From Propionibacteriales bacterium (GTDB taxonomy: Bacteria; Actinomycetota; Actinomycetes; Propionibacteriales; Nocardioidaceae): 64,000 nt of DNA. Shown here piece by piece: positions 55,554 through 63,687 of this stretch. The notes beneath the pieces are model-generated. The model was not told the DNA's origin and made no database searches. It saw nothing but the letters and a program-made list of their open reading frames with translations. The translations under genes were made by a program, and so were the position numbers. The DNA lies in the NCBI GenBank assembly GCA_026392415.1, contig JAPLCC010000053.1, forward strand, positions 83,857 through 147,856, in the 5' to 3' direction. Within the stretch, counting starts at the first letter, position 1, and each line of letters starts with the position of its first letter.

Positions 55554-57929
55554 CTATCCGACGTTGATCGCGGTGTCGTCGATCACGAAGCTCGTCTGCA
55601 GCGACGAGTCCTCGTTCATCAGGAACTTCAAGGTGACGGTCTTGCCCTTGTACGCCGACAGGTCGAACGTCTTCTGGACGTAGCTGCTCGACTTGTTGAG
55701 GTTGGAGTACGTCGCCAGGGTGCTCGTCGTCGTGCCGTTGACGATCTGCACCTTCGCGGTGTCGTACGCCGTCGAGCCCGTCGTCTCCGCCGAGTCGATC
55801 CTGATCCAGAAGGTCAGCGTCGCCGTGGTCGCCGACGCGGGGATCGAGACCGACTGGTTCTCGTTCTCCGTGGACGTCGAGCCGTTGCCTCCGAGCCACA
55901 TCTTCCAGCTGCCGGTGCGTGCCGGTCGGCCGGCGTTGTTGGTGATCGGCCCGCTGGTGCCGGTCCAGTCGACGAAACCGGACTCGAACCCGGGGTTCTT
56001 CAACAGGTTGCCGGACGGCGTGCCGCCACCACTGATCGTCCACGTGAAGCTCGTCGAGCCCGTTGCTCCGGTGGTGTCCGTCGCCGTGACCGTCACGTTG
56101 GACGTCTGGGCCGTGGTCGGCGTGCCCGAGACCAGACCGGTCCCGGCGGCGATCGAGAGCCCCGCCGGCAGGCCGGCGGCGGACCAGGTCAGGGTCTGAC
56201 CGGCCCCCGACGACGAACCGGTCACCTGCAGCGAGGTGGCCGTGCCGACGGTGCCCGTGCGACTGCCCGGGTTGGTGACGGTGACCGTGTTGCCAGCCGT
56301 GGTGCAGGTCGGGTCAGCGGTCTGGGCGGGGACGGAGACGGCGTTCCAGGCCGCCTTGACCGCATTGAACTCGGCGCAGGAGCCGGGGTAGAGGTTCTTC
56401 GCGGCGGCGAGCGTCCAGGTGCGGTACTTCAGGTAGCTCGAGCTGGTGGTCTTCATCAACATCGCGTTGTAGAAGATCTTGCCGGCCTTCTGGATGCCGA
56501 TGCCGGTCAGCGTTCCGCCGCTGTTGCAGGTGGTGCTGGACGGCTTGCCGACCGGGTTCGTGCCCTCGGCGAGCAGGTAGAACCAGTGGTTGCCGGGGCC
56601 GGCCGCCGCGTGCACCTCCGCGTTCGGGATCGAGTTGGAATAGCAGTTCGGGTCGCCCTTGGCCGACGGGTTGTACATGTTGCGGATCTCGCCCCCACCG
56701 ACGAGATTGACCTCCTCGCCCACGAGGTAGTCCGGCTCGTCGTACGCCGTGGACTCGTTGGCGAAGTGCTCGGTCAATGCCCCGAAGACGTCACCGACGA
56801 ACTCCTGGGTGCCGTTGCCCGATATGCCGCCCGGGGTGTTCTGGTCGATGCCGTGGCCGTACTCGTGCGCCATGACGTCGAGGTTGGTGACCCACTCGGT
56901 GTTGGCCTGGTTGTGGCCGATCCGAACCCACTCGGTGCCGGTGCAGTAGCCGGGCTCGACCAGACCCGGCGAGCAGTAGAACGCGTTGGTGTCGTCGAGA
57001 CCGACTCGGGTCTGCCAACCTCCGCCCGTGCCGTTGAAGCCGTCGCGGCCCAGCCACTGGCCGAGCATCTTGTCCTGCGTCTGCAACGCGAAGAGGGCAT
57101 CGACGCAGCCGGTCTCCTTGCTGGTGCCGGTGCCGTCACCCCAGGCGTTGTCCGGTCCGGCAAGGGCCGGGACGGTCGCGGTGCTGTTGTTCTCGACGCC
57201 GCAACTGACGCCCGGGTTGTTCGGGTCCGTCAGGTTGTACGACGTCGAGGAGACCTGGGTGGTCTCCAGCGACAGCGGGCTCGGACCGTTGTGGTGGCCG
57301 TTGCCGGTGCCCGTGGCGGCGTGGAGGAGCTCCGCGGACTCGATGACGGAACCCTGCTCGGCGTCGACGTAGACGTCCCGCACCGAGCGGTCGCCGTCGG
57401 ACGTGAGGCCGCTGACGGTCACCTTCCAGGCCAGTCGCGGCGTCGCCAGCGCGTGCACGACGAGCTCCGGCGTACCGCGCAGCTCGCCCTTGCTGAGCGT
57501 CGCCTTCGCCGTGGTGGTGGCTGCCTTCGAAGCCACCGTCGGCTTCACGGCAAGGCTTCCGATCGCGCGCTTCTGAGCCACGGTCGTGTCGAGGATCTGC
57601 CCGTCGCGGTTGGTGACGACCACGAAGTCGCCGCCTCGCACCGGGAGGTCCTGATATGTCCTCGTGTACGGCGCGAACTGCAGGCCGGCTCCGCCGCTGA
57701 CCACGGGTTCGGCGTCGAACTTCTCGTTTCCGCTCACCTTGAGCTGCGGGGCCCGGCTGTTGACCAGCGCCTGCGCAGACCGGTGGGCCCGCTTCTGCGG
57801 ATCATCCTTGCCCGCCGCGGAGGCGACGGTGGGGTCCGCGTGTGCGGATTGAACGGCGGGGGGTGCCACGGCGAATGCCGAGGCGGCGACAAGGGTGGCG
57901 ACGAGGCCACCCATCAGGTTGCGTTTCAC
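55554..57929 (-). CDS. Secreted M4 (thermolysin-family) metallopeptidase with C-terminal beta domains
   Basis: 791 residues from GTG 57929. Signal peptide (LMGGLVATLVAASAFAVAPPAVQSAHA). A propeptide of ~230 residues with PepSY-like segments (GDFVVVTNRDGQILDTTVAQ; RLAWKVTVSG) follows. The catalytic domain has HEYGH at 355-359 (His ligands and Glu base) and NGTQEFVGDVFGAL (third ligand region). After it come an Ig-like domain of He_PIG type (SLQVTGSSSGAGQTLTWSAAGLPAGLSIA) and a carbohydrate-binding-like jelly roll (NLLKNPGFESGFVDWTGTSG). Likely extracellular protein degradation; the last two domains may bind the cell surface or polymers. Confidence 0.93.
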   Translation of the reverse strand: MKRNLMGGLVATLVAASAFAVAPPAVQSAHADPTVASAAGKDDPQKRAHRSAQALVNSRAPQLKVSGNEKFDAEPVVSGGAGLQFAPYTRTYQDLPVRGGDFVVVTNRDGQILDTTVAQKRAIGSLAVKPTVASKAATTTAKATLSKGELRGTPELVVHALATPRLAWKVTVSGLTSDGDRSVRDVYVDAEQGSVIESAELLHAATGTGNGHHNGPSPLSLETTQVSSTSYNLTDPNNPGVSCGVENNSTATVPALAGPDNAWGDGTGTSKETGCVDALFALQTQDKMLGQWLGRDGFNGTGGGWQTRVGLDDTNAFYCSPGLVEPGYCTGTEWVRIGHNQANTEWVTNLDVMAHEYGHGIDQNTPGGISGNGTQEFVGDVFGALTEHFANESTAYDEPDYLVGEEVNLVGGGEIRNMYNPSAKGDPNCYSNSIPNAEVHAAAGPGNHWFYLLAEGTNPVGKPSSTTCNSGGTLTGIGIQKAGKIFYNAMLMKTTSSSYLKYRTWTLAAAKNLYPGSCAEFNAVKAAWNAVSVPAQTADPTCTTAGNTVTVTNPGSRTGTVGTATSLQVTGSSSGAGQTLTWSAAGLPAGLSIAAGTGLVSGTPTTAQTSNVTVTATDTTGATGSTSFTWTISGGGTPSGNLLKNPGFESGFVDWTGTSGPITNNAGRPARTGSWKMWLGGNGSTSTENENQSVSIPASATTATLTFWIRIDSAETTGSTAYDTAKVQIVNGTTTSTLATYSNLNKSSSYVQKTFDLSAYKGKTVTLKFLMNEDSSLQTSFVIDDTAINVG

Positions 57930-58130
57930 TTCTTGACCCACACTCCTCTTGAGAGTTGGGCTCGTCGCACCCCGGTTCGGGGAGTCGGGCGAGCCGGCTG
58001 GAGGCCGACCCGGCGAGGATGGATGCCGGAGCGGCCAGAGCCCAACCTGTTGCCCGGCTGATTTCGCCGTCAATGGGGAGGAACCTGCGAGTTAGAGCAA
58101 TGCAAGAAGATGAGCCAAGGCGCAAAAGGC

Positions 58131-58166
58131 CAGCAGGGCCCGGTCCAGATGGACCGGGCCCTGCTG
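58131..58166 (-). terminator. Strong terminator after tRNA-Glu
   Basis: Perfect 16-base stem CAGCAGGGCCCGGTCC (58131-58146), loop AGAT, GGACCGGGCCCTGCTG (58151-58166), starting 6 bases beyond the tRNA 3' end on the minus strand. Confidence 0.9.
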
Positions 58167-58172
58167 ATCTTG

Positions 58173-58245
58173 TACCCCCGACCGGATTCGAACCGGCGCT
58201 AACGCCGTGAGAGGGCGCCGTGCTAGGCCGCTACACAACGGGGGC
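58173..58245 (-). tRNA. tRNA-Glu (anticodon CUC)
   Basis: 73 bases on the minus strand. Acceptor GCCCCCG pairs with CGGGGGU with a G-U end pair; D-arm GUGUAGCGGCCUAGCAC; anticodon stem GCGCC/GGCGU with loop CUCUCAC (anticodon CUC); T-arm CCGGTTCGAATCCGG. CCA is not encoded. It is the substrate of the glutamyl-tRNA synthetase encoded just upstream on the same strand. Confidence 0.95.
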
Positions 58246-58358
58246 ATCCTTGTCGCCCGCGATCCCTTGCGGGCCGCTGACAACGACGTGAACTCTAGCG
58301 ATCGTGCTTCTGCTGGGCCAAATTCAGGCCCCGCTTCAGCGGTTCTCGGAAGAACTCG

Positions 58359-58430
58359 CTGGCCTACTAGGACTCGAACCTAGAATAACTGGACCAGAAC
58401 CAGTCGTGTTGCCAATTACACCATAGGCCA
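58359..58430 (-). tRNA. tRNA-Gln (anticodon CUG)
   Basis: 72 bases on the minus strand. Acceptor TGGCCTA with TAGGCCA, discriminator G; anticodon loop TTCTGGT (anticodon CUG) closed by ACTGG/CCAGT; T-arm CTAGGTTCGAGTCCTAG. CCA is not encoded. In actinobacteria without GlnRS it is mischarged with Glu by GltX and amidated by GatCAB. Confidence 0.95.
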
Positions 58431-58486
58431 ATGGCTGTTGCCGTACTTTCGGCCTTGATCCCGAGGGATCGAGCCGAGGGGGAACA

Positions 58487-59461
58487 TTACACGCGGCCCC
58501 GCCGAGCATCCAAAATGGCCCCGCCCATCGGGGCTTTCGCCCGCGCCGCAAGGCCCGTTCGGCGAGCGGCCCAGAGTGCGAGCGCCAGATAGCTCAGCGA
58601 CTGCGTGAGCGTCACCGGGATGGACCACCACGTGCCCCCGGAGGGATGCAGCGCCTCGGTCATGTCCCCGAAGGAGAGCGCCAGGCCGAAGGCGAGGAAG
58701 TTGTTCAGCACGTGCATCGCGATGCCGGCCTCAAGGCCGCCGGTCAGCAGCACCAGGACTCCGGCGACGACACCGAACGCGAAGCGGTCGAAGAAGGTCG
58801 GCAGGTCCTGTCCGAGCCCGTGCGCGAGCGCGAACAACAGCGCTGGTAGGCCCACCGCGACCGCCGCGCTCACCTGAGGGCCGAACCGGGCGGTGATGCC
58901 CCCGAAGGCCTGAGCCAGGTAGCCACGGAAGACGTACTCCTCCCCCGCCGCCTGAAGCGGGGTGAGCAACAGCGTGATCAACAGGAAGTCGCGTGCGGTG
59001 GAGGTCCACGGGTTGAGGTTGCCCTCGAGCTCCACGCCCGAAGCACCCTGGTCCGGCAGCACCGCGGCGACCACGACGGTCGCCACGAGGGCGACGGCCG
59101 AGAGGCCCAGGCACGCCAGTAGCCAGCGCCAGCGGATGCCGCGGACGACCGAGGCGACCCAGCCGGGCGCCTGGCCGTGCAGGGCGCGCGCGATCAGCCA
59201 CACGGCGGGGATGGCCACCGCCCACCCCAGGTTCACCAGGGCCAGGAAGCTCGGCGTGACGGGGTCGCCGGTCAGCTTGTCGCTGACATCGCCGGACGGG
59301 GTGCCGGTGGCGAGCAGCACGACCATCACGACCACGGACATGACGAGCTGCGCCGCCATCACCAGCAGCACGAGCAGCAGCAGGCCCACCCACGGCCGCC
59401 ACGCTCCCCGCGGGCCGAGTCGCTGGAGCTGGTCGTACCTCAGATCCTCAGACAAGGGCAC
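58487..59461 (-). CDS. CPBP-family intramembrane glutamic endopeptidase
   Basis: 324 residues, about seven to eight hydrophobic helices. CPBP (CAAX protease and bacteriocin-processing) motifs: GEEYVFRGYL (catalytic EE..R), FALAHG, and MHVLNNF. GTG 59461 overlaps the gltX stop by 14 bases. The substrate is unknown; some CPBP proteins process bacteriocins or CAAX-like substrates, but none is visible next to it. Confidence 0.88.
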   Translation of the reverse strand: MPLSEDLRYDQLQRLGPRGAWRPWVGLLLLVLLVMAAQLVMSVVVMVVLLATGTPSGDVSDKLTGDPVTPSFLALVNLGWAVAIPAVWLIARALHGQAPGWVASVVRGIRWRWLLACLGLSAVALVATVVVAAVLPDQGASGVELEGNLNPWTSTARDFLLITLLLTPLQAAGEEYVFRGYLAQAFGGITARFGPQVSAAVAVGLPALLFALAHGLGQDLPTFFDRFAFGVVAGVLVLLTGGLEAGIAMHVLNNFLAFGLALSFGDMTEALHPSGGTWWSIPVTLTQSLSYLALALWAARRTGLAARAKAPMGGAILDARRGRV

Positions 59462-60911
59462 GCTGCAGTCGTCCGAGGCTGCGGTCGCGACCGAGCAGCT
59501 CCATCGATTCGAACAACGGCGGGGAGATCCGGCGCCCCGTGATCGCGACCCGAACCGGCCCGAAGGCGTTGCGGGGCTTCAGGCCGAGGCCGTCGACCAA
59601 CGCGGTCTGCAGTGCCGTCTGGATCGCGTCGGTCGACCAGGTCGACAAGCCCACCAGGGCGTCGTACGACGCCTGCACGACGGGGCGTCCGGCCTCTCCG
59701 AGCTGCTTCTCGGCGTCCTCGGGGTCCAGCGTGAACGCGGCCTCGTCGACGAAGAGGAAGTCGAGCATCGTGGGCGCCTCGGACAGCTTGTTGATCCGCT
59801 CGGCGACGAGCGGCATGGCGAGCTCGAGGAGCTGCGCGTCGGCGTCCGAGACAGGGTCGGACACGACGCCCTCGGTCTTGAGGAACGGCAGCGCACGATG
59901 CGTGATCTCCTCGACCGAGAGCAGCCGCATGTGGGCGGCGTTGATGGCGTCGGCCTTCTTGAGGTCGAAGCGGGCCGGGTTCGGCACGACGTCAGCGATG
60001 TCGAACGCCTCGACCATCTCCTCGAGACTGAAGATGTCGCGGTCGGCCGCGATCGACCAACCCAGGAGGGCGAGGTAGTTGAGCAGGCCCTCCGGCAGGT
60101 AACCCTTCTCGCGGTAGGACAGGGCGTCCGCCTCGGGATCGCGCTTGGAGAGCTTCTTGTTGCCCTCGCCCATGACGTAGGGCAGGTGGCCGAACTCCGG
60201 CGTCACCTTCGCGATGCCGACCTCCTTGAGCGCCTCGTAGAGGGCGATCTGGCGCGGGGTGGAGGACAGGAGGTCCTCGCCGCGCAGCACGTGGGTGATC
60301 TCCATCAGCGCGTCGTCGACCGGGTTCACCAGGGTGTAGAGCGGGTCGCCGTTGGCACGACACAGGGCGAAGTCCGGGACGAACTCGGTTTCGAAGGTCA
60401 CCTCGCCACGCACCAGGTCGTTCCAGGTGATCGCACCGTCGGGCATCCGGAAACGCACGACCGGCTTGCGACCCTCGGCGAGGAAGGCATCGACCTGGCT
60501 CTGCGCGAGCTCGCGGCAGAAGCCGTCGTAGCCCTGGACCTTGGAGCCGGCGGCCTTGCGACGCGCGGTGGCCTCCTCGGTGGTGCAGTAGCAGTCGTAG
60601 GTGAAGCTGCTGGTCTTCAGCTTCGCCAGCGCCTCGGCGTAGAGGTCGCTGCGCTCGCTCTGCTGGTACGGCGCGTGCGGGCCGCCGACCTCGGGGCCTT
60701 CGTCCCAGTCCAGGCCGAGCCAGCGGAACAGGTCGATGATCGAGCGCAGCGACGCGTCGGTGCTGCGCTCCTTGTCGGTGTCCTCGATGCGGAACACGAA
60801 CGTGCCGCCGTGGTGGCGCGCGAAGGCCCAGTTGAAGAGGGCCGTCCGGACCAGTCCGACGTGGGGACTGCCCGTGGGAGAAGGGGCCATCCGGACCCTG
60901 ACATTCGTCAT
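59448..60911 (-). CDS. gltX: Glutamate--tRNA ligase
   Basis: 487 residues. PSPTGSPHVGLVRTALFNW carries a HIGH-like class I motif (SPHVGL), and GNKKLSKRDPEA the KMSKS-like motif; the zinc-region cysteines (YDCYCTTEEATAR) are present. In actinobacteria the enzyme is generally non-discriminating and also makes Glu-tRNA-Gln. Both cognate tRNAs lie downstream on the same strand. ATG 60911 overlaps the upstream stop (ATGA). Confidence 0.97.
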   Translation of the reverse strand: MTNVRVRMAPSPTGSPHVGLVRTALFNWAFARHHGGTFVFRIEDTDKERSTDASLRSIIDLFRWLGLDWDEGPEVGGPHAPYQQSERSDLYAEALAKLKTSSFTYDCYCTTEEATARRKAAGSKVQGYDGFCRELAQSQVDAFLAEGRKPVVRFRMPDGAITWNDLVRGEVTFETEFVPDFALCRANGDPLYTLVNPVDDALMEITHVLRGEDLLSSTPRQIALYEALKEVGIAKVTPEFGHLPYVMGEGNKKLSKRDPEADALSYREKGYLPEGLLNYLALLGWSIAADRDIFSLEEMVEAFDIADVVPNPARFDLKKADAINAAHMRLLSVEEITHRALPFLKTEGVVSDPVSDADAQLLELAMPLVAERINKLSEAPTMLDFLFVDEAAFTLDPEDAEKQLGEAGRPVVQASYDALVGLSTWSTDAIQTALQTALVDGLGLKPRNAFGPVRVAITGRRISPPLFESMELLGRDRSLGRLQRALV

Positions 60912-61720
60912 GCGCGTGCTTCCACCTTGTTCGTGAGTGTGCCGAGGCCCTCGATCGAGATCTCGATCTCGTCGCCGGGCTCCATGGCACCGACACCCTC
61001 GGGGGTGCCGGTGAGGATGACGTCGCCCGGCAACAGCGTCATGACGCTGGAGACGTGGGCGATGAGGGCAGGGATGTCGTGGATCATGTCGGCGGTCGAG
61101 CCGTCCTGCTTGACGTCGCCGTTGAGGAAGGTCTGGATCCGGCGGCCGTCGATGAAGTCCTGCGGGTCGAGATCCGTCTCGATCCACGGGCCCAACGGGC
61201 AGAACGAGTCGAAGCCCTTGGCGCGCGTGAACTGCCCGTCGCTCTTCTGCAGGTCGCGGGCGGTGACGTCGTTGGCGATCGTGTAGCCGTGGATGACGTC
61301 GGTGGCCTGCTCGGCCGGGACGTCGCGGCAGATCCGGCCGATGACGACAGCGACCTCGCCTTCGTAGCTGATGTGCTTCGACTGGCGCGGGTAGAGGATC
61401 GCGTCGCCCGGGCCGACCACGCTGGTGTTCGGCTTGAGGAACATCAGCGGCTCGTCCGGGACCGGACCGCCCATCTCGGCGGCGTGGGCCGCGTAGTTCT
61501 TGCCGATGCCGACGACCTTGCTGCGCGGGAGCACCGGCGCCAGCAGTCGGATGTCCGCGAGCCGGTGCTGCTGCTCAAGGAGCTTGATGCCGACGTAGAG
61601 CGGGTCGCCGGCGAGAGCGACGACGACGGCGTCCTCGTCAGGCTGGCCGTACTCGTCGAGGTCTCCGGTCAGGACGCCGTACGACGGGTCCTCGCCTGTG
61701 GTGAATCTGACGATGCGCAC
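60908..61720 (-). CDS. Fumarylacetoacetate hydrolase (FAH) family protein
   Basis: 270 residues. VVGIGKNYAAHAAEMGG, EGEVAVVIGRICRDV and DVTARDLQKSD mark the FAH fold, with metal-binding Glu residues and the terminal GTPEGVGAMEPGD loop. Members act on beta-diketones or oxo-acids (fumarylpyruvate hydrolase, oxaloacetate decarboxylase and others); the reaction here is not determined. GTG 61720 is preceded by TACTCT with a six-base gap, suggesting a leaderless start; coupled to gltX. Confidence 0.9.
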   Translation of the reverse strand: MRIVRFTTGEDPSYGVLTGDLDEYGQPDEDAVVVALAGDPLYVGIKLLEQQHRLADIRLLAPVLPRSKVVGIGKNYAAHAAEMGGPVPDEPLMFLKPNTSVVGPGDAILYPRQSKHISYEGEVAVVIGRICRDVPAEQATDVIHGYTIANDVTARDLQKSDGQFTRAKGFDSFCPLGPWIETDLDPQDFIDGRRIQTFLNGDVKQDGSTADMIHDIPALIAHVSSVMTLLPGDVILTGTPEGVGAMEPGDEIEISIEGLGTLTNKVEARA

Positions 61721-61726
61721 TGGTCG

Positions 61727-61744
61727 AGAGTATCGACCTAGGCT
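61727..61744. promoter_or_regulatory. Divergent -10 elements between the FAH gene and the 61753 gene
   Basis: Minus strand TACTCT (61732-61727) six bases before the GTG at 61720; plus strand TAGGCT (61739-61744) eight bases before the GTG at 61753. The two start codons are only 32 bases apart. No clear -35 elements. Confidence 0.45.
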
Positions 61745-61752
61745 TGGTCCCC

Positions 61753-62643
61753 GTGAATGCGGAGGAATGGCGGGAGCGGGCAGAAGCCCACGCTGCGCGC
61801 ATCGATGCGTACGTCGCCCCGCACCTGGTCCGCCGCGACACGGGCGTGAAGCACCCGGTCTTCGACTTCCTGTTCACGTACTACTCGCACCGGCCGGCGC
61901 AGCTGCGCCGCTGGCACCCGGGTTTCGGCGTCGTACTCGACGAGGGAGAGGAGTATGGCGCCCTCAAGGGCTACGGAGTCCCAGGGTCGTCGAGTGCCGT
62001 CGGCGAGGAACGAGCCGACGGTGTATCGAGACGCACCGTGACCCGCGAGTACGTCGCCTCCCAGCGACCGTTGATCGAGTCCCTCCACCGGCTCCTCACC
62101 GCCACCGCGGGCCGAGCCCCGCACTTCGGCTGCTTCGGTCTGCACGAGTGGGCGATGGTCCACCGCCTCAGCGAGGACGAGACCCGCCACGCCGGCTGGC
62201 CGCTGCGACTGGGTCCGGAGGGCACTGACCAGGTCGTCACCGAGAACCGGATCGTTTGCTCGCACTTCGACGCCTACCGTTTCTTCACGCCGTCCGCACG
62301 CCCTCTGAACACGCTCTCCCCCGGCCCCGACGATCGCCCCGCATTCGAGCAACCAGGCTGCCTGCATGCCGGCATGGACCTCTACAAGCACGCGTTCCGG
62401 CTCTCGCCGATGATCCCGTCAGACCTCGTCGCCGAGTGCTTCGAGCTCGCCTGGGACATCCGCACCCTCGACATGCGCGCAGCGCCGTACGACCTCGCGG
62501 ACCTGGGCTTCGAGCCCGTCCGGATCGAGACGGTCGAGGGCAGGGCGGAGTACGTCGCGCACCAGCGCGGGTTCGCCGAGCGGGGTGCGCCACTGCGGGA
62601 GCGGCTGGTGGCCGAGTGCGCGCGACTGCTTCAGGTCACCTAG
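61753..62643 (+). CDS. Conserved actinobacterial protein, often labelled 3-methyladenine DNA glycosylase; function uncertain
   Basis: 296 residues from GTG 61753 (TTG 61744 possible). Landmarks are VKHPVFDFLFTYYSHRPAQLRRWHPGFG near the N-terminus, HFGCFGLHEWAMVH, CSHFDAYRFFTP, MDLYKHAFRLSPM and YDLADLGFEPVRIE. Residues H, Y, F and W are strikingly conserved-looking, suggesting an enzyme. The glycosylase label in databases has no clear support from helix-hairpin-helix or other known motifs in this sequence. Convergent with the TauE gene (6-base gap). Confidence 0.75.
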   Translation: MNAEEWRERAEAHAARIDAYVAPHLVRRDTGVKHPVFDFLFTYYSHRPAQLRRWHPGFGVVLDEGEEYGALKGYGVPGSSSAVGEERADGVSRRTVTREYVASQRPLIESLHRLLTATAGRAPHFGCFGLHEWAMVHRLSEDETRHAGWPLRLGPEGTDQVVTENRIVCSHFDAYRFFTPSARPLNTLSPGPDDRPAFEQPGCLHAGMDLYKHAFRLSPMIPSDLVAECFELAWDIRTLDMRAAPYDLADLGFEPVRIETVEGRAEYVAHQRGFAERGAPLRERLVAECARLLQVT

Positions 62644-62649
62644 CCCGAC

Positions 62650-63537
62650 TCAGACGGTGGCGGCGACCTGCTCGTCGGCGCCCCGGCGTTCGCGCAACCA
62701 GGCGGCCCAGGCGATCCGGCCGACGAGTGCGAGCCAACCGAGGATCAGGGTGAGGTCCAGCCAGCCGGGGAGATCCGTCAGCGAGCCCAAAACCGCGACG
62801 GCGTTCACGAGAATGACCAGGCCGCCGACCATGGCGCCCATGGGCGCGTGCGGGAGCCGGCCAGCCAGTCGGGCGGCGATCGGAGCGACGATGACACCGC
62901 CGACCATCAGACCGATCACCGGCAACCACGGGATGTCCTGGTGGGCGGCACCGGTGATGAAGCCGGTCGACACCGACAGGGCCACCACGAACTCGGCCGC
63001 ATTGGTCGTGCCGACGACCCGACGCGGCTCGTGACGAGTGACAGTCATCAGGCTAGGGGTCACCACGGGACCCCAGCCGCCGCCCCCGGTGGCGTCGACG
63101 AAACCACCCAGCAGGCCGATCGGCGAGAGCCAGCGGGCGGTGTGGCCCGACTTCGGGACCGGGATGATCCGGAGGCCGAACCCGAAGCGCGCCAGGATCA
63201 CCACACCGAAGAAAAGCAGCAGCCCGGCCATCGACGACTTCGCCGCCTCCAAGCTGATCGACGTGAGGATCACCGCTCCGAGGAAACCGCCGGCGGCGCC
63301 GGGCAAAGCCACTCGCAGGAGCACCTGGGGATCGACATTTCCTGCGCGCCAGTGGGAGATGCCGGACACGAAGGTCGTCGGGATCTTGGCCGCATGGGTC
63401 GCCGCACTGGCGGTTGCCGGGGCGACGCCGAGCGCCAGCAGGACGGTCGCCGAGGTGACCCCGAAACCCATCCCGAGCGTGCCGTCCACCAGTTGTGCCA
63501 GACCACCCGCGAGCGCGAACGCAGCGACCAACCACAT
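62650..63537 (-). CDS. TauE/SafE family sulfite/organosulfonate-type permease
   Basis: 295 residues, about eight hydrophobic segments. DGTLGMGFGVTSATVLLALGVAPATASAATHAAKIPTT in the first half and DATGGGGWGPVVTPSLM in the second show the duplicated TauE/SafE motif. Exports or imports sulfur-containing anions or sulfonates in characterised cases; direction and substrate here are unknown. ATG 63537 has GGGGGGA six bases upstream, a strong Shine-Dalgarno sequence. Its upstream region is markedly AT-rich with inverted repeats. Confidence 0.9.
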   Translation of the reverse strand: MWLVAAFALAGGLAQLVDGTLGMGFGVTSATVLLALGVAPATASAATHAAKIPTTFVSGISHWRAGNVDPQVLLRVALPGAAGGFLGAVILTSISLEAAKSSMAGLLLFFGVVILARFGFGLRIIPVPKSGHTARWLSPIGLLGGFVDATGGGGWGPVVTPSLMTVTRHEPRRVVGTTNAAEFVVALSVSTGFITGAAHQDIPWLPVIGLMVGGVIVAPIAARLAGRLPHAPMGAMVGGLVILVNAVAVLGSLTDLPGWLDLTLILGWLALVGRIAWAAWLRERRGADEQVAATV

Positions 63538-63687
63538 GCGATTCCCCCCGACTGTCAACGTTTAGTCTATAAACAATACCTTTCAAGGTTACTAACAAAA
63601 CCTAGGCACTGTCGAAACGGGCCGCCGCTTGTGGACAACTCGGTCCATCGCGCAGTCAATGTCGGTGGGTTCCGATCTAATACTCGT
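63538..63687. promoter_or_regulatory. AT-rich divergent promoter region with inverted repeat
   Basis: 150 bases between TauE and the DUF222 gene, the most AT-rich stretch of the window (63560-63605). Contains the inverted repeat ACCTT-TC-AAGGT (63578-63589), a GTTACTAAC palindrome (63588-63596), TATAGA (minus strand 63571-63566) as a possible -10 for TauE, and TAATAC (plus strand 63678-63683) as a possible -10 for the DUF222 gene. A repressor operator is likely; its identity is unknown. Confidence 0.55.
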
